From assembly GCA_937952155.1 (NCBI GenBank), contig CALFYH010000021.1, positions 1 to 6,086 on the forward strand: 6,086 nucleotides of DNA, written 5' to 3'. Positions 1 to 6,083 of this stretch are shown here, piece by piece. The stretch's first letter is position 1. Every line of letters begins with the position of its first letter. The notes under the pieces were generated by a model. That model was given only the letters and a program-made list of their open reading frames with translations. It had not been told where the DNA came from and did not search any database. This DNA comes from an uncultured Saprospiraceae bacterium (GTDB taxonomy: Bacteria > Bacteroidota > Bacteroidia > Chitinophagales > Saprospiraceae). A program made the translations under genes and the position numbers.

Positions 1-93
1 TTCTGCGTGAATGACCGGGATGGATGCCTGCTCTGTGATTCTCTCCACAATCTGGTCAGAAACTTCTTTATTAAATATATTCGGTAAAGCCAT
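1..93 (-). CDS. N-terminal fragment of a possible DUF1569/DinB-like protein (runs off left edge)
   Basis: An ATG on the minus strand at 93-91 opens a frame that stays open for all 31 codons to the window edge. The protein begins MALPNIFNKEVSDQIVERIT. From memory, the opening MALPNIF-KEVS resembles the start of small Bacteroidota proteins annotated as DUF1569 (DinB-like fold). The residues after about position 20 do not match what I recall of that family, so the family call is weak while the gene call is fairly firm. A perfect Bacteroidota -7 box lies 39-46 bases upstream of the start codon, and the bases just before the ATG are A-rich, as is usual in this phylum. The gene is divergent from the terC-like gene. 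Most of it lies outside the window, so nothing can be said about active-site residues. Confidence 0.6.
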   Translation of the reverse strand, partial: MALPNIFNKEVSDQIVERITEQASIPVIHAE

Positions 94-131
94 TTTTAAA
101 GTATTTTGTATGGAAAATAAAATTTTACGCC

Positions 132-139
132 AAAAGTAA
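132..139 (-). promoter_or_regulatory. Bacteroidota -7 box for the gene starting at 93
   Basis: The minus strand reads TACTTTTG, a full match to TAnnTTTG, the -7 element used by the primary sigma factor in Bacteroidota. It would place the transcription start near 125 and leave a leader of about 30 bases before the ATG at 93, which is a normal spacing. No clear TTTG -33 element is seen at about 19 bases upstream, so support rests on the -7 box and its position. Confidence 0.45.
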
Positions 140-275
140 ACATATTACTTACGAAATTGGAGTGATTTCAAAATTTTATTTTAAAATCATTTATCACAAA
201 TCGATATTTTACTTGGATAGAGCGAATATTTTCTAGGCAATATCGGAATGTGCATGAAGTCATCAAGAATAACAC

Positions 276-283
276 TAACTTTG
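276..283 (+). promoter_or_regulatory. candidate -7 box upstream of the terC-like gene
   Basis: TAACTTTG is a full match to the Bacteroidota TAnnTTTG element and the only exact one I found on the plus strand in this intergenic region. It lies 170 bases before the ATG at 454, implying a long leader. The expected -33 position (253-256) reads CATG, a poor match. The box also sits in the loop of a small hairpin (arms 271-275 and 283-287). An 8-mer with two free positions can arise by chance in AT-rich DNA, so this is a weak call. Confidence 0.25.
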
Positions 284-453
284 TGTTTTAATTCAAAACT
301 TTACATCATCAATATTGTTGTCAAAGAGCCTGATTTAAGAAAGTTACATTGTAGAATATACATATAAAATTTGGGCTGTCGTATTAATAGAAAAATTACG
401 ATAAGTGTAATAAATTTATTTTTAAAAATTTAAGAAGAAAAATAATAATATAT

Positions 454-1416
454 ATGATCATTTGGTTATCATTTTTAGCCCTAATTACCATATTTCTTGC
501 CATAGACCTTGGTGTATTCAATAGAGAAGCACATGAGATTTCTTATAAAGAAGCTACAAAATGGACTATTGGGTGGACTACCTTGGGCTTATTGTTTTCG
601 GGCGTCATTTATTTGATATACAAAAATGGACTGATGGTCTCGCCGCATCCGACGACTGCTACCCAATCAGCCATAGAATATCTCACCGGGTACATCATAG
701 AACTTACGCTTAGCATAGACAATATTTTTGTTATTGCGATGATATTCAAATCTTTCAGAATCCCTAAAAAATATCAGCATCGAGTACTATTTTGGGGTAT
801 TATAGGAGCCTTACTTTTCAGAGGAATTATGATTGCCTTTGGTGTCATTCTGATAGAAAAATTCACCTGGACAACCTACATCTTTGGTGCATTTTTGATT
901 TATACAGCTATTAAAATGGCAATAACCGACGATGAGGAAGAATTCGATCCGAAAAGCTCTTTCATGTACAAGATGGTCAAAAAAATCATGCCTGTCACTA
1001 GCAGGATCGACCACGAAAAATTTATTGTAAAGCGCAATGGACTGACAATCGCTACACCTTTGCTTTTGGCGTTGATCTTGATAGAGTTTACAGATATTTT
1101 ATTTGCATTGGATAGTATTCCAGCTATTTTGGGTATCACGACAGACCCATTTATTGTATTTACTTCCAATATTTTTGCAATCTTAGGTTTGAGATCTATG
1201 TACTTCTTTGTAGCCAATATGCTGGATTCATTTCATTATCTTAAGTATAGTTTGACGGTAATCTTGACCTATGTTGGTATCAAACTTATCTTGGCCAACC
1301 ACTATCACTTATCCATCGGATTGTCATTGCTGATCATACTGATTTCTATCTTAGGAGGTATCTATTTCTCACTCAAGTACAAGAAGGAACATCCACACGA
1401 AGTAGAAGAATCCTAA
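454..1416 (+). CDS. TerC/Alx-family integral membrane protein
   Basis: This 320-residue protein belongs to the TerC/Alx family of inner-membrane proteins; the E. coli member Alx, of very similar length, has been linked to manganese export. About nine hydrophobic segments are visible, near residues 1-22, 37-57, 71-98, 108-135, 138-157, 197-228, 231-256, 262-281 and 284-307. The two acidic family signatures are present: E83 with D89-N90 in the third segment (ELTLSIDN), and E211, D214 and D220 in the sixth (EFTDILFALDSIP). A charged cytoplasmic loop at about 158-196 separates the two halves, as in Alx. The start is supported by the hydrophobic N-terminus and an AAGAAGAAA purine stretch at 432-440. 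It is a single gene, divergent from the left-hand gene and convergent with aguA. The family is certain; the metal transported is inferred from relatives. Confidence 0.92.
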   Translation: MIIWLSFLALITIFLAIDLGVFNREAHEISYKEATKWTIGWTTLGLLFSGVIYLIYKNGLMVSPHPTTATQSAIEYLTGYIIELTLSIDNIFVIAMIFKSFRIPKKYQHRVLFWGIIGALLFRGIMIAFGVILIEKFTWTTYIFGAFLIYTAIKMAITDDEEEFDPKSSFMYKMVKKIMPVTSRIDHEKFIVKRNGLTIATPLLLALILIEFTDILFALDSIPAILGITTDPFIVFTSNIFAILGLRSMYFFVANMLDSFHYLKYSLTVILTYVGIKLILANHYHLSIGLSLLIILISILGGIYFSLKYKKEHPHEVEES

Positions 1417-1437
1417 ACTTCGTTAATCTTTACATTT

Positions 1438-1457
1438 AGCTTATCTAATGATAGACT
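1438..1457. terminator. weak hairpin between convergent genes
   Basis: The 47-base gap between the stops of the terC-like gene and aguA contains an imperfect inverted repeat. The arms are 1438-1445 (AGCTTATC) and 1450-1457 (GATAGACT) around a TAAT loop, with one mismatch and one G-T pair. Its position suits a shared terminator, but the stem is AT-rich and neither strand has a proper T-tract after it, so function is doubtful. Confidence 0.2.
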
Positions 1458-1463
1458 GAAAAA

Positions 1464-2540
1464 TCAAATAGCTGGTTCTTGTTGGCTCAAACAATGGAAG
1501 GATCCTAATCCCCATATAATGTCCACAGAATCAATGCCGACGACTTCTCGATCTGGAAAACATGATTGTAAGATATCTAGGGCTTCCTGATCGTTTGTAT
1601 CGTCTCTGAATGTGGGTACAATGACGTTTTCATTTGAGATATAGAAATTGGCGTAAGATGCTGGCAATCTTTGATCTTCATATATCACTGGATTAGGCAT
1701 TGGCAATTCCACGATATTTAAAGGTTGGTCATCCGGAAGTCTCATTTTCTTCAGAAGTTTGAGATTGTCACGTAAGATATCGTAATTATCATCAGACCTA
1801 TTTTTTTCGATCACAGTCACTACCGTATTGGCATCTACGAAGCGTGTGATGTCATCGATATGTCCGTCTGTGTCATCGCCTACAATACCATCACCAAGCC
1901 ACAAAATATGATCACCACCGTAATATTCTACCAGAAATTGTTCGATTTCATACTTGCTAAGGTGCGGATTTCGGTTTTTATTTAGCAAACAAGCCGTAGT
2001 GGTCATGATGCATCCTTTACCATTAAACTCTACACTACCGCCTTCCATTACAATGCCTGGATGAAATACTGGAAGATTCATCTTTTGGCCAATAAGTGTC
2101 GGAATTACGTCATCCAAATCATAAGGCGGATACTTATCTCCCCAAGCATTGTATCCCCAATCCACAATGGCTTTGGTACCTTCTGATTCATTTATCAAAA
2201 AAGCAGGGCCATGATCTCGACACCAAGCATCATTGGTAGGATGATAGAAAAATTTTATATTATCAAGGAGCGAATCTACATCATTAACAGAAAGTGCATA
2301 AGCAGAATTCACGATCCGATCTACAGCGAAGTGATGCATAGCGCCATTTTCCACGTTGATTTTGACAGTCTGATGTGCCGCCACTCGAAGGATAAACTCT
2401 GCATATGGATCATATATTAGCGATAACTTACCAGGCCATGACGCTTCTTTGTGTGGCCATGACAACCACAATGCAGTCTGTCGCTCAAATTCTGCAGGAA
2501 ATCGATAGCCCAATTCTCTAGGCGTAAAATCAAGCTTCAT
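1464..2540 (-). CDS. aguA: agmatine deiminase (agmatine iminohydrolase)
   Basis: This 358-residue enzyme hydrolyses agmatine to N-carbamoylputrescine and ammonia (EC 3.5.3.12) in the cytoplasm. It belongs to the agmatine deiminase / PAD_porph family of the guanidino-modifying superfamily and has the usual full length. Family motifs in order are ALWLSWP near 23-29, NDAWCRDHGPAF at 103-114, MEGGSVEF at 165-172, LLNKNRNPHL at 185-194, DDTDGHIDD at 222-230, LPASYANFYI at 292-301 and the C-terminal GLGSFHCLSQQEP at 344-356. The nucleophile is expected to be C350, with H227 and the acidic residues D109, E166 and D229 also at conserved positions. The ATG at 2540 is preferred over a TTG one codon earlier. 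The start lies inside the end of aguB (11-base overlap), with AAAAGA upstream, so translation is probably coupled. Confidence 0.95.
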   Translation of the reverse strand: MKLDFTPRELGYRFPAEFERQTALWLSWPHKEASWPGKLSLIYDPYAEFILRVAAHQTVKINVENGAMHHFAVDRIVNSAYALSVNDVDSLLDNIKFFYHPTNDAWCRDHGPAFLINESEGTKAIVDWGYNAWGDKYPPYDLDDVIPTLIGQKMNLPVFHPGIVMEGGSVEFNGKGCIMTTTACLLNKNRNPHLSKYEIEQFLVEYYGGDHILWLGDGIVGDDTDGHIDDITRFVDANTVVTVIEKNRSDDNYDILRDNLKLLKKMRLPDDQPLNIVELPMPNPVIYEDQRLPASYANFYISNENVIVPTFRDDTNDQEALDILQSCFPDREVVGIDSVDIIWGLGSFHCLSQQEPAI

Positions 2541-3405
2541 CAAGAAATCTTTTGGTTATAGGTTGGTAGCTGTCGATTCTACGATCACGCAAAAATGGCC
2601 AATGTACCCTAAATTCATCCGCTTGACTCAAGTCCACAGGTACGACTTTGGTTTCTTCGTCCTCGTGTGATGCCTTGTATAATAGTTTGCCTTGTCCGTT
2701 TGCCACAAAACTGCCACCCCAAAACTTCATGGCACCATCTTGCTCATACCCTACTCTATTGACACTGACTACTGGGATGCCATTGGCAACAGCATGAGAG
2801 CGCTGGATAGTCTGCCAAGCAATGTATTGGTCGGCATTGGTCTCTTCATCTTGTGTAGTTGCCCATCCGATTGCTGTAGGATAAAACATCACATCAGCGC
2901 CCATGAGTGCCGTAATCCTGCTTGCCTCTGGATACCACTGATCCCAACAGATGAGTACACCTATCTTGGCATATTTTGTTTGGAAGACTTTGTATCCAAG
3001 ATCTCCTGGCGTAAAATAAAACTTCTCATAAAATGCTGGATCATCGGGAATATGCATCTTGCGATATTTACCCAAATACTTACCATCAGCGTCAAGGATG
3101 GCTGTGGTGTTATGATATAAACCAGGCGCTCTTTTTTCGAATAGCGAAGCGATGATAACTACATTGAGCTCCGCTGCAACGGCAGACAAGACATCCGTGG
3201 AAGGCCCAGGTATAGCTTCAGCTAAAGCAAAATTATCATAATCCTCTACATCACAAAAGTATAAAGATGTAAACAACTCTTGCAGACAAACGATTTGTGC
3301 ACCATTAGCCGCAGCGACTCTGATACGTGAAATTGCCTTATCAAGGTTTGCGGCTTTATCACCGACGCAGGACATCTGAACAAGCCCTATTTGTACAATT
3401 GACAT
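2530..3405 (-). CDS. aguB: N-carbamoylputrescine amidase
   Basis: This 291-residue protein is a carbon-nitrogen hydrolase of the nitrilase superfamily. It cleaves N-carbamoylputrescine, the product of AguA, to putrescine, CO2 and ammonia (EC 3.5.1.53). The Glu-Lys-Cys triad is visible as E43 (LQELF), K116 (GKYRKMHIPDD) and C153 (LICWDQWYPE). The N-terminal IGLVQMSC and the C-terminal WPFLRDRRIDSYQPITKRF near 269-287 are typical of the AguB subgroup, which separates it from other nitrilase-like amidases. No signal peptide is present, so it is cytoplasmic. It is the first gene of the operon, followed directly by aguA with overlapping ends. A matching -33/-7 promoter lies immediately upstream and predicts a very short leader. 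Together the pair completes putrescine formation from agmatine. Confidence 0.95.
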   Translation of the reverse strand: MSIVQIGLVQMSCVGDKAANLDKAISRIRVAAANGAQIVCLQELFTSLYFCDVEDYDNFALAEAIPGPSTDVLSAVAAELNVVIIASLFEKRAPGLYHNTTAILDADGKYLGKYRKMHIPDDPAFYEKFYFTPGDLGYKVFQTKYAKIGVLICWDQWYPEASRITALMGADVMFYPTAIGWATTQDEETNADQYIAWQTIQRSHAVANGIPVVSVNRVGYEQDGAMKFWGGSFVANGQGKLLYKASHEDEETKVVPVDLSQADEFRVHWPFLRDRRIDSYQPITKRFLDEA

Positions 3406-3425
3406 TAGTATAAATATTAGACGGA

Positions 3426-3456
3426 CAAAGGTACAAAAATATCAAATATTACCAAT
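3426..3456 (-). promoter_or_regulatory. promoter of the aguB-aguA operon
   Basis: The minus strand carries ATTG at 3456-3453, then exactly 19 bases, then TACCTTTG at 3433-3426. This matches the Bacteroidota consensus TTTG-N19-TAnnTTTG fully at -7 and three of four at -33. Transcription would start near 3420, giving a leader of about 15 bases before the aguB ATG at 3405. The good spacing and position make this the best-supported promoter in the window. Confidence 0.6.
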
Positions 3457-3508
3457 CGGGAAAAATGGAAGGGAATTTCGAATATTGTAAATAAATATAC
3501 AGAAAACT

Positions 3509-4375
3509 TTACTTCACCACCAGAAATTTTCCTGTTTGCACATTTTTGGCGCCATTTGATATCTCAAAAAAGTACATACCGCTGCTCCAGCTTTGTGTTG
3601 AGATTTCTTCGTTTATCTGATTTACCGAAATCACGGAGCCTAAAGTATTACAAATTTTTACTGTGAGATTTGGATCGTTGTATGCCCTATCCTCAATCCT
3701 AAATACGACTGAATCATCATATACTGGATTGGGATAAGTAATAACTATATTTTGACTTGGTGGCTCTACAATACCAACATCTATCTTTCGACTCAAAGGA
3801 AAAAACAGGGCAAAAAGCGTGTCTGTTTCTGTCGGAATTGTGTAAACTGTTCTTACAAATGAAAACCTATTTATTTCCTCCATTTCTAATACCAAAAAAC
3901 GATTGTTTCCACCACATACATCAAACCATCCGCCGGGTTCACATTCTACGATAGCCATCGCACGACACGAATCCTGGAATAATGTAGTATCCCATGAAAT
4001 CACAATCGGCCAATTGGCACTTTTAATAAGTACCATTATGGAATTTACTTCATCGTATAAAGTTGGGTAAACACAATCACTTTCGATTATCATCTTTTTT
4101 GATTCGATAATTCTAGGGTCTTCATGTCTTATTTTTTCGTACTTATACATTGATGCGCGTACTTCAATTTCCTTGGTATAAGGTGTACCTAAAATATCTA
4201 TTTCGCCAAGTGCGGCATCTATGCCTTTACTAGCAGCAATGTCATAACCAAGGATGATTGAATCCTTATTTCCTATAGCATCTTCAAAGAAAATCGGTAA
4301 TTCAAAGTGTTGGCCCTTTGCCCAAAAGCTGCATAGGGTCACAAAAAGGATTATTAAATTTTGAAAAGTTTTCAT
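3509..4375 (-). CDS. secreted T9SS cargo protein of unknown function, type A sorting domain
   Basis: This 288-residue protein starts with a signal peptide (about residues 1-21, MKTFQNLIILFVTLCSFWAK then GQ) and ends with a type IX secretion type A sorting domain at about 207-288. The domain shows its usual landmarks: YPNPVYDDSV, then KICNTLGSVI, then SSGMYFFEI and the terminal KFLVVK. It should therefore be exported by Sec, moved across the outer membrane by T9SS and either anchored at the surface or released. The middle (about 22-200) holds LPIFFEDAIGNKDSIILGYD, a stretch I associate with uncharacterised Bacteroidota cargo proteins, and four cysteines (C101, C137, C145, C154) that could form disulfides. 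The ATG at 4375 is chosen because it begins the signal peptide; AAGAAA lies just upstream. A longer frame to 4474 would bury the signal. No enzymatic motif is recognised. No exact -7 box is seen in the 117-base gap upstream, so read-through from the preceding cargo gene is possible. Confidence 0.85.
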   Translation of the reverse strand: MKTFQNLIILFVTLCSFWAKGQHFELPIFFEDAIGNKDSIILGYDIAASKGIDAALGEIDILGTPYTKEIEVRASMYKYEKIRHEDPRIIESKKMIIESDCVYPTLYDEVNSIMVLIKSANWPIVISWDTTLFQDSCRAMAIVECEPGGWFDVCGGNNRFLVLEMEEINRFSFVRTVYTIPTETDTLFALFFPLSRKIDVGIVEPPSQNIVITYPNPVYDDSVVFRIEDRAYNDPNLTVKICNTLGSVISVNQINEEISTQSWSSGMYFFEISNGAKNVQTGKFLVVK

Positions 4376-4492
4376 ATGATTTTTTTTCTTGATGTATAAT
4401 TCAATAAATTTTGAAAATATAGTGCGAGAATGCTTATCAAAGAAATTGTGCTGAGTCTTAAAGTCAAAAACCATTTAATTTTTATGCCCATC

Positions 4493-5881
4493 TTACTTTT
4501 GGATGATTAATTTTTTAATACAACTTAACTTGCCCTGGCCATCTCGAATGGTAATGAAGTAAAGCCCTGACGTAAGTCGGCTGGTGTTTATATCAAAACT
4601 TACAAAATGTCCTGTTTTGCTCTGTAACACTTTGCCGAAAATATCTTTTATTTCCAAATTAGCGGGCAGATTAAATCCACCATTTAGGGTAAGAGACACA
4701 CGATCTTGCCCTGGATTTGGATATATTTTGATGGTTTCTGTGGATAAGTCTTTGGTGGAAGTCAATTTATCACACTCACCTTCTGCAAATTTGGTAGAAA
4801 TTTCGTCATCGCTGTAACAACGTAAAGTTGGAAAATTATTTAAACACTCGGGGATTAAAAAATTAGTATTAAAACCAAAAAGCTTGTCAATTGAACCTAC
4901 ATTTTCAATTATTTCATTCATTTTAATTGGGTATTGAAGGTCAACTTTCTGTGTAAAATATCTTTTTAATGGTTGACCACCAACTGCATAAACGGTATCA
5001 ATTTTTACTACTTTCAATCGATAAGGATTGTTTTCAATTACGGTTGGATCAAAAAAAGCTGGAATTGAAAATATAAAATAATAAGGATATTTTTTTGAAA
5101 TGTGGAAGGTTACAGTATCACCCACTTGTGCCGTAAAATCATACAACAACTTCCATTCATCATCTTCATAAAAATACATTTTACCGTCTTTACTATACTC
5201 AATGATTTCACTTTCAGGATAATACTGCCCTCCAGATGTCACACCTATGATACGACACAATCTATTGCCAATCAAAGTATCACGAACCACTTTGGTAATA
5301 TCTATTTTTAACTCACAATCCCTATCAGGTAGCAAATTTCCAGTCAAACTACTACTAAACCATATCGTGGAGCGATCCATGTCTGTGGTATCGATTACTG
5401 AAGGATTGATCCAGCATTTGGTAAAATCTTCGCTTTGCCACATTTGAACATCATCAGTGTAAAAACACGTCAAGCTATTTTCATTGCCATCAACTACGCA
5501 ATGCTTAAACGTAGATGAGAATACACCTACATCTGGGCCAATACCTTCGATCCAGCGATATCGAAAAGCTTCGTTTTCAGCACAACTAAGGTATAAAACC
5601 TTGCGTTGCTGTCCATTTAAGTCGATAATCGTATCTGCTTTGATTACCAGAAGTTTCATTGTTCTACCTAAACCATCAATATAAGAAAATTCATCCCCTT
5701 TATGGAGGTTTATGTCCATGATTAAGACTTCGTTTATACTAATGGTGCTATCCAAGACCCATAATTGTCCATTGGATTCTCTCACATATTTTTTCGTCTC
5801 GGTCCACACATTGCCTGTGCTGTCTTTAGATTTCAATACTTTATGATAGAAATTAATGCCGATAAGCACAGAGTCAGCCAT
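4493..5881 (-). CDS. body of the frameshifted cargo gene: tandem domains and sorting domain
   Basis: From its first ATG (5881) this frame encodes 462 residues; a GTG sits one codon earlier, and the frame is open upstream to a stop at 5974-5972. Read alone it has no signal peptide, yet its C-terminus is a T9SS type A sorting domain (IKIYPNPGQDRVS, then EIKDIFGKVL, then LTSGLYFITI and KKLIIQK), a combination that makes no sense for a secreted cargo. This supports the view that it is the 3' part of the gene starting at 6083. A simple gene caller would report this fragment as a T9SS sorting-domain protein. Confidence 0.6.
   Translation of the reverse strand: MADSVLIGINFYHKVLKSKDSTGNVWTETKKYVRESNGQLWVLDSTISINEVLIMDINLHKGDEFSYIDGLGRTMKLLVIKADTIIDLNGQQRKVLYLSCAENEAFRYRWIEGIGPDVGVFSSTFKHCVVDGNENSLTCFYTDDVQMWQSEDFTKCWINPSVIDTTDMDRSTIWFSSSLTGNLLPDRDCELKIDITKVVRDTLIGNRLCRIIGVTSGGQYYPESEIIEYSKDGKMYFYEDDEWKLLYDFTAQVGDTVTFHISKKYPYYFIFSIPAFFDPTVIENNPYRLKVVKIDTVYAVGGQPLKRYFTQKVDLQYPIKMNEIIENVGSIDKLFGFNTNFLIPECLNNFPTLRCYSDDEISTKFAEGECDKLTSTKDLSTETIKIYPNPGQDRVSLTLNGGFNLPANLEIKDIFGKVLQSKTGHFVSFDINTSRLTSGLYFITIRDGQGKLSCIKKLIIQK
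4772..5368 (-). repeat. protein repeat domain, copy 2
   Basis: This encodes about residues 239-437 of the joined protein. Counterparts to copy 1: TIWFSSS, RDTLIGNRLCRII, IEYSKDGKMYFYEDD, YDFTAQVGDTVTF, IDTVYAVGGQPLKRYF, EIIENVGSIDKLFG, LRCYSDDE and the cysteine of GECDKL. It is some 20 residues longer than copy 1, mostly through an insertion around the KKYPYYFIFSIPAFF segment. Boundaries are approximate. Confidence 0.65.
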
Positions 5882-5947
5882 CACTCTATTTCTTTCAAAA
5901 TAGACATCTGGACTCCAACCACTGCTTTCTACTGCGTGCCATATATT
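5414..5947 (-). repeat. protein repeat domain, copy 1
   Basis: This encodes about residues 46-223 of the joined cargo protein. Landmarks shared with copy 2, in the same order: NIWHAVESS, ADSVLIGINFYHKVL, KYVRESNGQLWVLD, MDINLHKGDEFSY, ADTIIDLNGQQRKVLY, WIEGIGPDVGVF, LTCFYTDD and a final cysteine. The boundaries are approximate. The similarity is diverged and seen at protein level only. Confidence 0.65.
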
Positions 5948-6083
5948 AGATGATGACAGGATGTTTTTTTTTTATGGCAGCGCTTGTAAATTGACTATTA
6001 GGATTCATTATCTTGGTATAAAATCCTTGTGCGAAAGTCTGTAAGCTGATGTATAACAAAAATAGGATAAAATTATATTTCAT
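5946..6083 (-). CDS. 5' fragment: signal peptide of the frameshifted cargo gene
   Basis: As sequenced, this frame encodes only 45 residues. Residues 1-19 are a clear Sec signal peptide: M-K, a hydrophobic stretch, then TFAQ before the likely cleavage. About eighteen residues of mature sequence follow before the lysines of the A-run and an out-of-frame tail (HPVII) ending at TAA 5948-5946. A signal peptide with nothing after it is not a plausible stand-alone gene, whereas in the neighbouring frame the sequence continues directly into the cargo protein. Confidence 0.6.
   Translation of the reverse strand: MKYNFILFLLYISLQTFAQGFYTKIMNPNSQFTSAAIKKKHPVII
5964..5973. repeat. ten-base homopolymer at the frameshift point
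   Basis: Ten consecutive T on the plus strand (ten A in the coding strand) fall exactly where the signal-peptide frame and the large downstream frame go out of register. With nine A residues the codons read through as I-K-K-N-I-L-S into the large frame. Runs of this length are prone to replication slippage, RNA polymerase slippage and base-calling error. Confidence 0.9.

Larger units (their letters stand above)
94..453. other. AT-rich divergent intergenic region
   Basis: This 360-base gap separates the divergent gene starting at 93 from the terC-like gene starting at 454. It is very AT-rich and I found no convincing reading frame, tRNA or conserved RNA in it. It holds one good minus-strand -7 box (132-139) and one weaker plus-strand -7 box (276-283). 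Two short imperfect hairpins are present (165-173 with 180-188; 271-275 with 283-287), but neither has a GC-rich stem. I looked for a yybP-ykoY manganese riboswitch, which often precedes terC-type genes in other phyla, and saw no sequence resembling it. Confidence 0.6.
4493..6083 (-). pseudogene. frameshifted T9SS cargo protein gene with two tandem domains
   Basis: Two frames together make one cargo protein. The first begins at the ATG at 6083 with signal peptide MKYNFILFLLYISLQTFAQ. It stops after 45 codons because of a run of ten A residues (coding strand) at 5973-5964. Removing one A, or adding two, joins it to the large frame ending at 4493 and gives 529 residues. Expected order: signal peptide 1-19, repeat domain 1 at about 46-223, repeat domain 2 at about 239-437, T9SS type A sorting domain at about 450-529. 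The bases between the A-run and the first possible start of the large frame already encode repeat 1 (NIWHAVESS near 46-54), so the large frame cannot be a separate complete gene. I cannot tell from sequence alone whether this is a real mutation, a phase-variable or slippage-decoded gene, or a sequencing error. The function of the domains is unknown. The start is only 3 bases from the window edge, so its promoter is not visible. Confidence 0.8.

Noticed and set aside
165..188. Imperfect inverted repeat (165-173 with 180-188) and another at 271-287 as terminators or riboswitch stems
   Set aside because: The stems are short and AT-only or nearly so; such pairings are expected by chance in DNA this AT-rich.
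365..373. TAAAATTTG as a closer -7 box for the terC-like gene
   Set aside because: It has three bases instead of two between TA and TTTG, and no TTTG lies at the usual spacing upstream.
900..1217. 105-codon minus-strand open frame inside the terC-like gene, and a shorter one at 811-1014
   Set aside because: Both are antisense to a clearly conserved membrane protein gene, and neither translation resembles a known protein; they are shadow frames.
2541..2543. TTG as the start of aguA, one codon before the ATG
   Set aside because: The ATG at 2540 is adjacent and is the better start; TTG adds only one residue.
2692..3120. 142-codon plus-strand open frame inside aguB
   Set aside because: It lies antisense to the conserved catalytic core of aguB and has an incoherent, cysteine-rich composition; a shadow frame.
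4414..4441. TATATTTT (4421-4414) with TTTG (4441-4438) on the minus strand as a promoter for the 288-residue cargo gene
   Set aside because: The -7 box lacks the final G and the spacing is 16 bases instead of about 19, so it is no better than chance.
4376..4474. Extension of the 288-residue cargo protein to an upstream ATG at 4474
   Set aside because: It would put 33 mostly charged or polar residues ahead of a clear signal peptide and abolish its function as an N-terminal signal.
5882..5884. GTG at 5884 (or ATG at 5881) as the true start of the large cargo gene
   Set aside because: The resulting protein lacks a signal peptide although it ends in a secretion sorting domain, and repeat 1 already begins about 20 codons upstream.
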